DNA of 64,000 bases from Thinopyrum elongatum (GCA_011799875.1 CM022299.1:30097996-30161995); one strand, 5' to 3'; counted from the stretch's first letter, positions 45,715 to 56,991 are shown. The notes: generated from the letters alone by a model not told the origin. Program-made: numbers and translations.

Positions 45715-46730
45715 ATGTCTGACAAGATTCAAGTATTGTGTTCATTGATTATTATCACGGCCATTGAATATAGTTATGATTTGGTCCATCCATGCACATG
45801 TATAAATATACATGCTAAGAACTGTATACACCTCCGTGTATATAGGGTTAGTTTTAGGGGTGTGTTTCCCCGGCATCGGCATCGAGACGGCGATGGTGGC
45901 GATGCTCGGAATAATGTTTCGCCTGGCTCCTTCCCGTCTGTTCGACGCCGGGTACGGCGTTGGCAAGGAGCGCGGGGCCTTTTGGGGGCTGTCGCTTGCA
46001 GGTGTTGCTCCGGGTCCGGGGCGGCGACCAGTGAGGCGACGGAGTTTGGGGCTGCAGGCCCTTTGTTCGGGAGCTTTGGTTCTGGATCGGGGTTTCCCCA
46101 TCCGGTTGCTGCGGACGACTGGCGGCTACAGGAAGTGGAGGGCATTGTGGTCGGAGCTGCTGCTCTTCTCCGGCGTTGGCTGGCGCAGGGGGCTGCTTCG
46201 AGGACAGGGGAGCGCGGGGTTTCTCCCCGGCCGATGAATCGGAACCCGCCCCTGGTTCCCATCCTTCGTGTCGGGACCTATATGCGGCTCACAAAGCCAT
46301 GGATTGGCAATGGTGCTCCCCTTGCCCGTGGTCTCGTGTCCGGCGGCTCATCTTGGCTTTGGCAAGGATGGAGTTCGGCGAGGCATGAGGAAGAAGATGG
46401 ATGAACAGTGGCCCAAGGACCTGGATGAAATTTCTTTGATGTCTGGGATGCTCTGTCTGCTTTGGTTGGATAGCTGTGTTGGTCGTATCCGTTGCGTATG
46501 TGTTCGCGTTTGTACTCGTGTCTGTATGATGTATGCTGGTATATGAAGGAATACGGGTACTTTCTCAAAAAAAAAAAAGAACTGTATACACATTTATAGA
46601 ATCGAGGTGATGCGCGGCCCCGCTATAGATAGAGCAGGGGTAGAGAAAAGTGACCTTGAGGATTGAGAGGTATCAGGAGAAACAAAGCTTTACTACGATT
46701 GCATAGGGTGGCCAACGCATCAACCAATTG
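45715..46730 (+). repeat. S10 3'-flank module, copy 8, split by a LINE
   Basis: Landmarks GTGTTCATTGATTATTATCA (45738), GCACATGTATAAATATACAT (45795) and GAACTGTATACAC (45819) precede the LINE. The module resumes at 46577 with GAACTGTATACACATTTATAG, CGCTATAGATAGAGCAGGGG and TTGAGAGGTATCAGGAG, then AAGCTTTACTACGATTGCAT. It is the last copy seen. Confidence 0.65.
45832..46576 (+). mobile_element. LINE-type retroposon, 745 bp, with poly(A) and target duplication
   Basis: AAGAACTGTATACAC occurs exactly at 45817-45831 and 46577-46591. Between them is a GC-rich insert ending GGGTACTTTCTC plus about 12 A. The target lies in the flank module, where other copies keep this position uninterrupted. Frames inside (for example 45715-46404) are compositional. 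No reverse transcriptase is present, so it is 5'-truncated or non-autonomous. Confidence 0.88.
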
Positions 46731-48232
46731 AGAAAATGCTATCGAGTTTGGTTGAGAATTACAAGTTACTCCATGATTGGCTGGAGTTCATAGGCGATCA
46801 CCTCTGTGAAACTCTCGAGCCAGCCTATGGTGTAATTCACTGCAATTGACTCCATGACCAGCCAAGCGCCATGCAAGATTATCCTCTTCCCCTGGAGAGG
46901 CACACGTGTCATGCTCTAAGCATCTTGTCAGCTGCTGCCCCTGCCTGACGCGTCGACTCGGCAACAGCATGAATCGACAGAGGGGCGCAATGGCTTTTGT
47001 TGCTACAACATCGGCCCATTGGGCCTTAAGTAGAGTCGACCGTTGGGACCCAAGCCCATTTGAGCGCATATATGAGCTTCTTCTGGTTACCTGTAATAAT
47101 CGCTACTATTTGAAACGAAACATTGTTTCCTCGTCCTCTTCATTTATTCAACTTCTTCTTCTCCATCCCTTCAAAAAAAAAACTTCTTCTTCTCCAAGTT
47201 GAAATTCTCCCGCCGCAACCTGAAATCCATTAGGCTATCGTACGACAAGGGTATTACAAGAAAGTGGTATCTAGAGCTTTGTCGGTCTAATCCACGCTTC
47301 AGAATCTCGAGATCCGCCAGTAACATTGACTGTACGGTCAGGGGCGGAGCCAGGATTTAAGTATGGGGAGGCCAAGCCGAGTAAATAAAAAATCGAGTGG
47401 AAAATAGAGAACTAGGTTGAGAACTTGCAAATCAGCCTCATTAACAATTTTGGTAGTTTCCTCCCAAAAAACTAATGTCGGTACTTGAAAACTCGAAGCA
47501 GCGAGCTTAGAAAACAATTAATCTTAACAATGTTTTGCTGCGTTTTTATTTTTCGTAGTTGCTGAATTTTAATCTCAGTATTACCTGTATTGTATATGTT
47601 CGACATAGGAATTTTTTGCATCACAAATAGGAACTCGTACAAAATAGTTTGCATCACGATAATTTCTAGGACACTCAGAAGATATGAATTCTTGACAGCA
47701 TCTCAAAGCACACAACCAAAGAACTAAAATCTGAAATTTCAAGACTGATACAACAAGATGAGAAACTGAGAGATAAGAATAGCAATGTATTAACCTTGGC
47801 TGGAACAGTAAAGTAGGCTGCATCGCCGACCCGCGGTATGAATCAGATGGTGAGCAGCAGAGAAGGGAGAGCGAGGGAGGCGGACGGGAAGGGCACGGGG
47901 CGGCGGCGGCGGTGCCTAATCCCACGTACACGCTAATCACGGGGAACGTGGCTTCCAGGAGATACGTGTTTGGTCAGGAGCGCAGGCTAACTTGCCCAAT
48001 CTGAACGGTAGTGGGCTTATACATGGGCCTTTTTTTCTTTTATCCAGAATAGACGTTGAGATAGGGGGGGCCAAGCACTTGCGTCCATGGAGAGTCTTGA
48101 GGCGTTCAAATCAAGCCGACTGCGTGGACCAGGCATTTTATGGAAACCATGGGATCGTTGAAGGAGTTTGAGGCGTTGCGTATGATTTAGGTGAAATCGG
48201 ATAGACTTGAGGAAATTCAGTCAAGGCTAGAT
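46731..48232. other. Module extension, then unassigned DNA
   Basis: 46800-46930 resembles 40600-40740 (shared module extension). TTCAAAAAAAAAACTTCTTC near 47170 and a PBS-like TGGTATCTAGAGC at 47270 hint at retroelement debris. GGGGCGGAGCCAGGATTTAA at 47341 resembles ends of hAT-like elements, but no partner end was found. A GC-rich block at 47850-47940 on the minus strand looks exon-like, but has no recognised domain. Confidence 0.35.
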
Positions 48233-48492
48233 TGTTAGCATCCAGCTACTAGATTCACTCAATCATCATGGTTTGGCTACAAATCAAGGCTTACAATGGG
48301 AGGAACAAGAGGAAGGAAGGAGACAGAGGAGGAAGACGAGCTACAGGGAGAGAGGAAACTCGCACGCCTCGCCAAGCCGGCCGAAGCCCATCCGTCCAAG
48401 CCAATCCGTGCGTGTATGCCTTCCCTAGTATTTGTAGTCCCTTGTGGCTTTGGGCTGGGCTGGGCACTGGTTGGAGGCCCAGGTCGCTGACA
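48233..48492 (-). mobile_element. 3' LTR of the RRM-bearing retrotransposon, 260 bp
   Basis: On the minus strand it starts TGTCAGCGACCTGGGCC at 48492, immediately after a purine tract (GAGGGAGGGAT), and ends GGATGCTAACA at 48233. The opposite end of the element at the window edge reads ACA then TTTGGTATTCAGAGCC, consistent with the same LTR end followed by its primer site. The flank at 48228-48232 is TAGAT, a candidate 5 bp duplication that needs the other side, outside the window. Confidence 0.7.
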
Positions 48493-51166
48493 ATCCCTCC
48501 CTCATAAATTTCGGCTTGCCCTCAAGCCGACAACTTGACAAACCACTAGGATCCCATGGGACTTGCACGCGACTCTTCACAGTATCTTCTTCAACTCCAT
48601 GTTTTGAATCGCCAGGGTCCCAAGGCAGGCACAAGTGTGGAGCATGTACTGTTGTTCCCTTGCTCAATGTTCTTCCTTCCTTGTCAATGTGTTGCATGGG
48701 TAGAGGAATATCTTGCATATGTCCCTGGGTAATTGCACAGCCACAAGTATTCCATGGTAGGAGCAGTGACCGATGTATAATAACAGCAATGCTATTCTCC
48801 ATGGGACTCAGCGTTGTTGCTTCAGAGAGTAGCTGGAGATTAATGTATTGATCAACAGAACACTCAACTTGGTCGCTGACAAAATAGCTTGCGTCCATGT
48901 GAAATTCAACCATCAAAAACCTGCACCATCTGCCTTGGTAGTTGGATGGAAAATTAAGCTGCACCATGTCACATGCTAGTCGAGCCCAAAATCGTGGTAC
49001 ATGGGAATGAGAACCGAGAGACCAAGCAATGGTCCACTGGAAATTGTCACCACTATATAGAGGATCACTTCCAGCAAAACAAGCCGGAAACCAAGACTTC
49101 ACATATATGAGACGAATTATCCAGGCAATTTCCAGTTGAACAATTTCAGAGCCCAAATTATCATTTTTGCTAACCTTCTTCGGTGCAAAATAAGCTCCAA
49201 TCTCCAAGATAAGAGTGTGGCTGAGCATCAGAGAAATTTTCCTTTGCATTTGATCTGTATCCAACATAGCAACCAAAGTGCTATTGTATGCAGAATAGTA
49301 GGCCTCCTTCTCTTGGACATTACCATCAGCATATCTGTAGTTCATGGCTGTGTAGAAGCTCACTGGAATTGCGTACAATATGGCAAACTGAAATTTTCTT
49401 CCTGCGTGTAGCATTACCAGGGAAGTAATGGCTTCAACCTTGCTAGTGCTACCTCCCTGGAGATCAGCCCAATCACCCGCGGTTGCAAAACCACTTGCAG
49501 ACACATGCCGGATTAAACATGTCGCACTCACTCCAAAAACATAACAAATTTGCCCCAGGAAAACCTCAAGGATTGCATTGGTTGGCTGCGTACAATATGA
49601 CTGCGCAAACTTGTTGCCACTAGGAGATACATCCAAGTAGAATGTTCTTGCAAGTGCCTGAAGAAAATATTCAGGATCATGATATGTATCACTATCGGAT
49701 TTAAGCATCTTGCAGATATTGTACTGCCTTTTGTGTGAACTGAATTCAACAATTTGAAGCTTAGGTGCTGCCGCTAACATAGTCAGAACATGATGCAAGG
49801 GTTGGACCAATATCTCAATCAGCACAGATAGCTCCCAAGAAGGCCATGGCTGCAGTTCCTCTAGGAAAACTAAATACTGTTGCAATTTATCAATCTCCAG
49901 CAAGACACAACAGAGACACAGTCCGGCAGGAAAACCTTGCAAAAACTTCCACATACAGGCCCAAGGGAAGCACGAGACAGTAAAGATTTCATGTGCATGA
50001 GAAGAAGCATCAAACTCACCAAGCCAGGAATGCGTGTTACAGTGCAGCAGCTTAATTCCAACACACTGCAAAATCATATGATGAACAATGCTGAATAGAT
50101 TTGATATATATCTCCTGATGAACTTTCCACTAATCAGAGCCAACAGTACAGCCTCTGGAAGCTTGAACAGATTCACAGGAAATTTGGTGACATACTGTTG
50201 CATGAGCATGAAATTACACAGACCAATAATTATATCTGTACCCAAGAGCACTTCACCCAAGTACCAACGCAAACTAGGATTGCACAGATAATATCCAGGG
50301 GAGGTTGAGACAGTAACAATTAATTGCAGCATATGCGATTTCAAAGCATGAAGCGTAGTACCTCCCAACGGACCAGAAAACCGCAATTGATTCCAAGCAT
50401 TTACCATAGGAATTGACCAAGCAATTTCCCACTGAAACAACTCACCATCATTTTGGTTGTCCTTCCCGAAAACACTAGAATTGCTATCCAACCCGCACTT
50501 GAGCTCACAATTTTTAACTGCCCATTGTCCAGGAACAAGACATGTATGCTTGATCATTAAAGACCCTTCATGAACATCTTCGTTGACCAGATAATTGGAG
50601 TTGTAACAGGCTTGACCACATCTCAGATTGAAACCAAATAAGGCCCCCCAAAGAGTAACAGAGCAAAGGGAAAACTCATCTGGATATGAACGAAGACCAC
50701 ATTGCTGCTGAAAATCATCACCATCCAATTCCTCTCGGTCCAAAATTAGTTTTGCAGATACCTTATCATCAGTTTCTCCACCTGATTGACTACTAACACT
50801 ACCATTGTCCACATCAGAATCAAGCCAGTCATTGAGTGCAGTTAAACTTGAACTTGGCAGAACACTAAACTCGTGAAAATACCAACTGAACTTGCTAGTC
50901 CCTGGATCCCAAGGCAACCCTGAATTTACAAATACATAATCACCGACCAGAGTAGTATTACCCATTTTTTTGGCTTGCCTTGTGGTGATATCGAAGCTGC
51001 CATTAATAGGAAACAGCGTGAACACAGCCCATGGGGTCGTGGCCATTGCCAGGGTCGACGCAGAGGGAACCAGCACCAACCAGCACCAACGTAGGCATTC
51101 TCCAAAGGGACGGGCATGCCACCAAGGGGTCATCCTTGTCGATGTCGTGGTCGAGTTCATGTTCAT
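48425..51166 (-). CDS. Large retroelement ORF, 913 codons, unrecognised
   Basis: It is uninterrupted from 51166 to TAG 48425, the end lying inside the LTR, so the biological end may differ. I see no RNase H, reverse transcriptase, integrase or protease motif. FQWEIAW, LEIAWII and FQWTIAW repeat at about residues 245, 690 and 726, and PWDPG/PWDPS at about 85, 852 and 873. Hydrophobic segments occur at about 335-470. Upstream, the RRM-like frame overlaps it by 164 bp in a different phase. Length and lack of stops in a decaying neighbourhood argue for past selection or recent insertion. Composition is neither GC-extreme nor repetitive. It may be a structural protein of a non-autonomous element, or an open frame without function. 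Confidence 0.5.
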   Translation of the reverse strand: MNMNSTTTSTRMTPWWHARPFGECLRWCWLVLVPSASTLAMATTPWAVFTLFPINGSFDITTRQAKKMGNTTLVGDYVFVNSGLPWDPGTSKFSWYFHEFSVLPSSSLTALNDWLDSDVDNGSVSSQSGGETDDKVSAKLILDREELDGDDFQQQCGLRSYPDEFSLCSVTLWGALFGFNLRCGQACYNSNYLVNEDVHEGSLMIKHTCLVPGQWAVKNCELKCGLDSNSSVFGKDNQNDGELFQWEIAWSIPMVNAWNQLRFSGPLGGTTLHALKSHMLQLIVTVSTSPGYYLCNPSLRWYLGEVLLGTDIIIGLCNFMLMQQYVTKFPVNLFKLPEAVLLALISGKFIRRYISNLFSIVHHMILQCVGIKLLHCNTHSWLGEFDASSHAHEIFTVSCFPWACMWKFLQGFPAGLCLCCVLLEIDKLQQYLVFLEELQPWPSWELSVLIEILVQPLHHVLTMLAAAPKLQIVEFSSHKRQYNICKMLKSDSDTYHDPEYFLQALARTFYLDVSPSGNKFAQSYCTQPTNAILEVFLGQICYVFGVSATCLIRHVSASGFATAGDWADLQGGSTSKVEAITSLVMLHAGRKFQFAILYAIPVSFYTAMNYRYADGNVQEKEAYYSAYNSTLVAMLDTDQMQRKISLMLSHTLILEIGAYFAPKKVSKNDNLGSEIVQLEIAWIIRLIYVKSWFPACFAGSDPLYSGDNFQWTIAWSLGSHSHVPRFWARLACDMVQLNFPSNYQGRWCRFLMVEFHMDASYFVSDQVECSVDQYINLQLLSEATTLSPMENSIAVIIHRSLLLPWNTCGCAITQGHMQDIPLPMQHIDKEGRTLSKGTTVHAPHLCLPWDPGDSKHGVEEDTVKSRVQVPWDPSGLSSCRLEGKPKFMREGLSATWASNQCPAQPKATRDYKY
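48493..48512 (-). other. Polypurine tract
   Basis: The minus strand reads TTTATGAGGGAGGGAT up to the LTR start at 48492, the plus-strand primer position of LTR retrotransposons. It is also the coding sequence for KFMREGL near the end of the large frame, so the frame runs through the tract into the LTR. Confidence 0.7.
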
Positions 51167-51770
51167 GCACGACGTTGTCGACGATCATGGATGAAGGTAG
51201 TGTCGAGGACGAGGTGAGCGCCGACTCCTCGGGCATGTCGCAGCTTGGGTACCCTATCGAACAGGTGGTGGGCGTCGGAACGGCGTCGTCGGTGTCATCA
51301 ACTTCGAGCACCTTGTCACTAACACTGAGCTCTAGGACGACAATGTCGGTGGTCGCGGACGGAGTTGATGTTGTAGACACGGCGAGCTCGGACGGAGGCG
51401 TGCTGATGGCGCCCATGGACGCCTCGAGTTGGAGGTCGTCGGTGGATGTAGCGGGCGCCTCATCATGGCGCTCGACCGCGGCCAATGCTGCAGTCCACTC
51501 CGCGTAGGGAGTGTCATCGTAGAAGCATGAGGGCGCCATACCGTCGTCATCCGGCATGGTGATGGTGGTGTAGACCGGCGGGACGAGGTCAACAACAAGG
51601 ATGCAGCAGCCATCGTAGATAGCATGGCCATCCAGGGCATCTCGAGCTCGCTCCGCCCTCCATCGAGACTGGAACTCGACGTACGCCTCCACGCCGTACA
51701 TCCCGTCCACCATCCACTCGTATGCACAGATCACATATCCATCACCAGAGCGACGGAACAACTGGCAAAT
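51003..51770 (-). pseudogene. PTB/RRM-like retroelement ORF, interrupted by CACTA
   Basis: From 51770 downward the frame reads [20 protein letters not shown], then [20 protein letters not shown] and [20 protein letters not shown]. This matches the second half of an RRM of the polypyrimidine-tract-binding type (compare VEALVQFQS..A..AR.AL.GR.IYDGCC in plant PTBs). It continues into an acidic Ser/Thr-rich tail. The RRM first half is on the other side of the CACTA at 63831-63990. With the AAT duplication removed the frame is continuous by eye. The open frame to 51791 gains about seven residues (MGLFLLV) from the CACTA terminus. Wild-type function is unknown; RNA binding is an inference. Confidence 0.65.
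51768..51770. repeat. CACTA target-site duplication, left
   Basis: AAT before the terminal CACTAG. The same AAT follows the right terminus at 63828-63830. Three-base duplications are the rule for CACTA elements. Confidence 0.88.
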
Positions 51771-51789
51771 CACTAGTAGAAAAAGGCCC

Positions 51790-52010
51790 ATTTGTCCCGG
51801 TTCATAAGGCCCATTTGTCCCGGTTCATAAGGCCCATTTGTCCCGGTTCGGGAGCCGGGACTAAAGGGTCGGGACTAAAGCCCAACACCTTTAGTCCCGG
51901 TTCTTATACGAACCGGGACAGATGGGGCTCCACATGGCCGCTGTGGCGAGTCCAGAGAGAAGGGCCTTTAGTCCCGGTTGGTAACACCAACCGGGACCAA
52001 AGATCATCCA
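51790..52010. repeat. CACTA left subterminal repeats
   Basis: Copies of TTTGTCCCGGTTCATAAGGC, TTTAGTCCCGGTT and AACCGGGAC in both orientations. Three near-identical 24 bp direct units start at 51790. Just inside, 52020-52090 holds T and G homopolymers. Confidence 0.88.
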
Positions 52011-52089
52011 TGTGTCAGCAGCTCAGGAGCTGGGGGTTTTGTTTTTTTTTTTGAAAGGGGGGGGGGGGGGGTGTTGGGGGTTTTGTAGG

Positions 52090-52377
52090 TTTAATTTAGG
52101 GTTTCATATTGTGTTAGCTAGCTAATAGCTAAGAGAAAGTGTCCTCTCTTATCTCCGTGCTTGGTCGACGCTACGTACTATACGTATAGAGAGGACTCGA
52201 CACGCTAGCTAGTAAGCAAATGAAAGAAACCATTAAGTACACAAGATCGTCATGAACATATACAGAGAGAAGTGATCGACCTCCTCCTTCTCCGAGAGAT
52301 TGGTCGAACAACAAGTTTTCGTATATCTATCCGACGCTACTAGCTACATATATACAATATAAGATTTCTTACAATCC
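52090..52377. other. CACTA 3' region of gene 2, noncoding
   Basis: No reading frame. Between subterminal repeats and the stop codon of the gene at 52378. Probably 3' UTR and terminator of that gene. Confidence 0.45.
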
Positions 52378-55300
52378 CTAACATTTGATGTCAAGTTTCA
52401 CATAGTATTCTCCGGCTGGATTGATGACGTGGTCAAGAAAGAATCCCGCCAATTCCTCTTGAATTGCTTTTATGCGATCTTGTGGTAGGAGTTCATCCCG
52501 CATCTGCCAAATCTAATTTGAAGAAGGGGGTCAATACATATATATGAATGAAACTCAACACAAATGATGGTAATAAAATAAAATTGTGAATATTATTGCT
52601 TACGCACTTCATATTGTTTTTCAGAGTAGCCCCGCTTAGAGGTCGTCGCGTTGTAGATGTACTCGCAAATATAGTATCCATAAAAATTATTCCCGCCTTC
52701 CTGCCACAACTATTTTACGAGAAATAAATGTCAATCAAACTGATAATCAAGCATTATAAATGGTATTGATGAAACTAGCTAGAATCAATGGGAGATGCGC
52801 GGAACTAGCTAGTAGTACTTATTTTCGGGTGTGTAAATCGCAGCTCCCCCGGCAGTCCCGGAGCTTTTGTGGTGAACACTTTCCAAACCCTGCGAGACAA
52901 AGAAAATAATTACTTGATATCAGGAAATGACCAAAGTTGCCGATATGGTGCGATAATGATCGATTGAACTTACTTCTGGAGCATTTCAGTCATGGCCGCA
53001 TACTCCTTGGGATCTTTTCGTCTTGAGTTTAAGACGGTTACTAGTCCCTGCTCAAGCTTAATCTCTAGGAGAATAAAGTGGAAGCTGCGCATGCATGCAT
53101 AACTCATCAATTACATTACTATAACCTCAAGTAATAAGGGAAACCGAATATGCAGAAGACAGTAACACTCACTTGAAGTTGTAAGGAAAGAGTATTTTAT
53201 CTTTGTTTTGATTTTTAAGCAACGATTATAGCAAGTTGGCCTCGGTTTATTTCGCATGATATGTAACCGTCCATTCATCTATGAGATTTGTGTTAATGAA
53301 CCCAATATCATAGATTTATGCATTTCTGCATTCGACGATCTTCAATCTGCATAATATAGTGAGGATAATTATATATACATGCAATGAAAGAGCTGAGCTA
53401 TATATAGAGACTTAATTACAGAAGTATAGTACTTACAGACAGTAGCAAGTGATGATTATTTTATCGAGGTCCTTTTGATTGAAAAACTGGAAGAACTCCT
53501 CAAATGGAACAGACAACAGATCAATTCCAACGAGGTCGTGCTCCTCTTTAACTCTCAGCGTCAAAATATCCTTCCCGGACTTGCAGGTGTCCATGTACTA
53601 CTTATGGAATCTTCGCATCATCGTTGTTAGAGGAGGATCACCAGGTCTGACGAGAGGCTTCCCGTACTGGTATTTGTGTTTGTCCACCTCCATTGTATCA
53701 AAATGTGCATCGTCAGGCAGGTAATCACCAAGATTGGTACCAGGCAGCATCCCCGGCAGATTTGCGACGATATCGCTAGACACCTTGAACGGGGGGCATG
53801 ATTGGTTTGCCTGTTCGCCGAGCTGTTCAATTTTTTTCCCTCTTCTTCGTTGTTGTAACCTTTTGTCACTTGAAGTAGTTCCCGACCGGCGCACTCCTTC
53901 CACTGCCTTTTTCAGAGCGCGGACATGGTTTTCATCCGGCGGAGGCGGTGGTGGTCGATTCAGGTTCTTCAAAGTGCGCTTCAATTTCACCGGATCCATC
54001 TTCTCCTCCGGAGGTGGATTTTTCTTTGCAAAAAAGTCCTTCACTTGGGCTTGACAGATCTCCTCGTTTTCCTCCTCGGTCATCTCGTATGGTAATCTAT
54101 CTAGAGGCTTGATAGATAGACCGAATTTGTATTGCCTCCCACCTCTGGCTGTACTGCTAGACGCCGACCGAGCAGCCGGAGCGGCTGCGGCTGTCTTCCT
54201 TCGTTGCTTACGAGACGGAGAAGGAGGCGGAGTGCTATGACGCGCCGGAGCAGCCGGAGCGGCGGCGGTTGTCTTCCGCTGTTGTTGACGAGGCAGAGAA
54301 GGAGGCGGGCTGCTCGGACGCGCCGGCGCAGGCGGAGAAGGAGGCGGAGTGCCGCCACGCACCGGAGCAGCTGGAGAAGGAGGCGGAGTGCCGCCACGCG
54401 CCGAAGCAGCCGGAGAAAGAGGCGGAGTGCCTTGATCACTCGCCAGAGGAGGAGGCGGAGGAGGAGGCGGAGTGCCCTGACTCGCCGGAGGAGGAGGCGG
54501 AGGCGTCCAGTTCGGAAGGTTGATGAGCTCCTTCCGCCATAGACATGGAGTCTTCAGAGCAAGAACCAGCTGAGTCTCCCCTTCACCGGTAGGGTGGTCA
54601 AGCTCGAGCTCCTCAAATCCCTCCGTTATTTCATCGACCATCACAACAGCATAGCCTTCTGGAATCGGAAGGCAGTGAAAAGTTGCGCCGGGTCTCGAAG
54701 GTGCAACAGAGCCGACAGCCGCCTTGACTTTGAGGTGCTGCCATTGCGCCATAAGGTGGCAGTCTTGAGCCTCCGTGATAGCATCCACGGGGTAGCTGGG
54801 AGCCGTGAAGTGAGGCTGCTGAAGGAGCTCGGTGGAAGCCACGCTGCTTCTCCGCTGAGATGGCGTGGTAGCTTCTGGGGTAGCTTCGGCAGATCGCTGC
54901 CTCTGAACTAGTGCTTGTTCCTCTAGCGCTCGTACCCTTGCATTCAGCTTCTGCAGTTCGGTCTGCTCCACTTTCCTCCTCCTGTCCCGGGTTTTGTAAC
55001 CGCCTGCGCTGGGAAACCCTTCCTTCCACGCAACGGAGCCTGCCGTGCCTCGTGTTCGTCCTGGGTGCTCAGGATTCCCGAGGGCCTGTGTGAGCTTGTC
55101 GTTCTCTCTGTCGGGAAAGAACGTCCCTTGCTGCGCTGCGGCGATATACTTCTGAAGCTTCTTGACGGGTATTTCAAGTTGCTCCTTTGTCCAACGGCAC
55201 TTCCCTGTTTCAGGGTCCAAGGTTCCCCCAACCCCGAAGAACCAAGTCCTTGAACGGTCTAGCCAGTTCAATGTCTCTGGTTCGACCCCTTTATCAAGCA

Positions 55301-56254
55301 GGTCCTTCTCAGCCTTGTCCCACAACGGCCGGGCTTTGAGGTAGCCACCTGACCCCGTGCGATGGTGATACTCCTTCTTTGCAGCATTTTTCTTGTTTGT
55401 CGCTGACATCTTCTTACTCTTCTTCGATGTCTTGTGGGCCACAAATGCGGGCCAGTGATCTCTTATCTTCTCAAATCGGCCGGTGAATTCTGGAGTCTTC
55501 CCTTTGTCGACAAACGTTGATTTCAACTCATTCTTCCACCTCTTGAATAGATCTGCCATCTTCTTAAGAGCATGAGCCTTGACCAATGGCTCTATAACTG
55601 GCTTATCCGGATCCTCCTCTGGCGGTAGGGTGAAATTTGCCTTCAGCGCGGTCCAAAGATCATCTTTCTGTCTATCGTTGACAAAAGACACTTGAGGGTC
55701 TTCGCTCTTAGGCTTATTCCATTGGTGGATGCTGATGGGATCATGTCCCTAACAAGAACCCCGCAATGAGCAGAAAATGCTTCCTTGGTCCGGCTGGGTT
55801 CAATCGGTTGGCCATCGCCCTTGATTGCTGTGATCGTGAACCTTTCATCCTGGCGCAACCTTTTCTTTAGGCCTTGTCTCGTTACCAAAGTTTGGCTCGA
55901 TCCGGAGGGCTAGAAAAGAAGAAAGAAGAGAGTTAATATGTGTACATACCAAAACAATTAATGCATGAATTAGCTAGTCAGCACAGGCTTAATTAATATA
56001 TATACCTCGCCGGACTTTGCAACATCTCCTTCCTCCGTTCGCTCACCGGAGCAGTCATCACGGTCTCCTTCCACCGGCATTCTGTCACCGGAGCCATCAT
56101 AATCATGTCCTTCCACCTCCATTGTTCGATCACCGGAGCCTGCTTCACCCTCTCCTTCCAGACCATCGGTGTCGTTGAGATACGACAAGACATCACCTCC
56201 GCCAAGGATTATGTCCCCCAACAACTGTTCTGCTTCGATGTCTCGGTGCTCCAT
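52378..56254 (-). pseudogene. CACTA second gene: Transposase_24-like with C-terminal ULP1-like region
   Basis: Predicted exons on the minus strand are 56254-56006, 55909-53437, 53346-53173, 53084-52974, 52889-about 52814, 52709-52608 and 52512-52378. The first begins MEHRDIEAEQLLGD. The second holds the plant Transposase_24-type region (LWTALKANFTLP, GSGGYLKARPLWDKAEKDLL, EGFPSAGGYKTR), a coiled segment and a Pro-rich repeat region (TPPPSPAAP-type units). The last five resemble the ULP1-type cysteine protease end of such proteins (FHFILLEIKLEQGLVTVL, GYYICEYIY, GEYYVKLDIKC). Defects: one base appears missing near 55736, TAG at 53598-53600 replaces a Trp codon, the residue expected to be the catalytic Cys is Tyr (NNFYGYY), and the donor after about 52814 reads ATAAGT instead of GTAAGT. 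The product would be truncated and protease-dead. Confidence 0.75.
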
Positions 56255-56341
56255 AGTTTCTGCAAATATTACAACATGGCAATTAATATACAAACATGAC
56301 AGATGGATATATTAGTGCAAACGTAGACCTAGCTAGCTCGA

Positions 56342-56448
56342 TGCTTCTACGGTTTGGGGTGACCTCGACAACACTTCTAGGGTTTGGGGTGGCCTAGGCA
56401 ACGCTTCTAGGGTTTGGGGTGGCCTCGACAACGCTTCTAGGGTTTGGG
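56342..56448 (+). repeat. 30 bp tandem repeat, nearly four copies
   Basis: CTTCTAGGGTTTGGGGTGGC starts at 56344, 56374, 56404 and 56434, a 30 bp period with few changes. The minus strand encodes ten-residue PPQTLEALPR-type units. It lies just upstream of the first exon of gene 2. Confidence 0.9.
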
Positions 56449-56490
56449 CCGGACCGCCTCTCTCATGAATGTCCGACGTCCGGACCGACA

Positions 56491-56990
56491 AGGGATTTAA
56501 CAAAATGACGCCATTCTGGATGTGCAGAAAATGGTCCATATTTTTCCTGATCTCATCTACCCTTCTATATGTCACGTTGTCTAGTGTCAAAGAATTCAAG
56601 AAAACCATGACTTCATCATTAGCCGGAAATGACAGGCGTATAATGGTACGAAGCTCTTCAAAGTTGTTTTGGAACGGAGTTTCCGATAGAATAATTCGCT
56701 TTTTGGTACAAAGTTCAGCAAGAGCCTTCCGAATATCGCTATTTGGAAGGCCTTTGCTGAAATTCGTACCAAAAGGAGAATTATTCTATCCGGAACTCCG
56801 TTCCAAAACAACTTTGAAGAGCTTCGTAGCATCATACGCCTGTTACTTCTGACTTATGATGAAGCCATAGATTTCTTCAATACTTTGACAGACAACGTGA
56901 CATATAGAAGAATATATATATAGATGAGATCAGAAAAAAATTGGATCAACTTGTGCACATCCATAATGGGGGCATTCTTGATAAATCTAT
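56491..56990. repeat. Long inverted repeat (hairpin), about 500 bp
   Basis: The arms at about 56491-56730 and 56745-56990 are inverted copies around a 14-base loop. Pairs include CTTCAAAGTTGTTTTGGAAC with GTTCCAAAACAACTTTGAAG, ATATGTCACGTTGTC with GACAACGTGACATAT, and CCTGATCTCATC with GATGAGATCAG. Mismatches and small indels increase outward. It lies in the 5' region of CACTA gene 2. A transcript through it would fold into a long hairpin. Confidence 0.9.
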
Positions 56991-56991
56991 A

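Noticed and set aside
45715..46404. 229-codon plus-strand frame
   Set aside because: It starts in the flank module and continues into the LINE-type insertion across the target duplication, so it cannot be an old gene.
47262..47290. TGGTATCTAGAGC as a Copia primer site
   Set aside because: It is imperfect relative to TGGTATCAGAGC, no LTR end could be fixed before it, and no gag follows.
47338..48070. A hAT-like element starting CAGGGGCGGAGCCAGG
   Set aside because: No inverted partner end or 8 bp duplication was found.
53734..55344. Plus-strand frames opposite CACTA gene 2
   Set aside because: Shadows of the Pro-rich coding region. The minus strand carries the recognisable domains.
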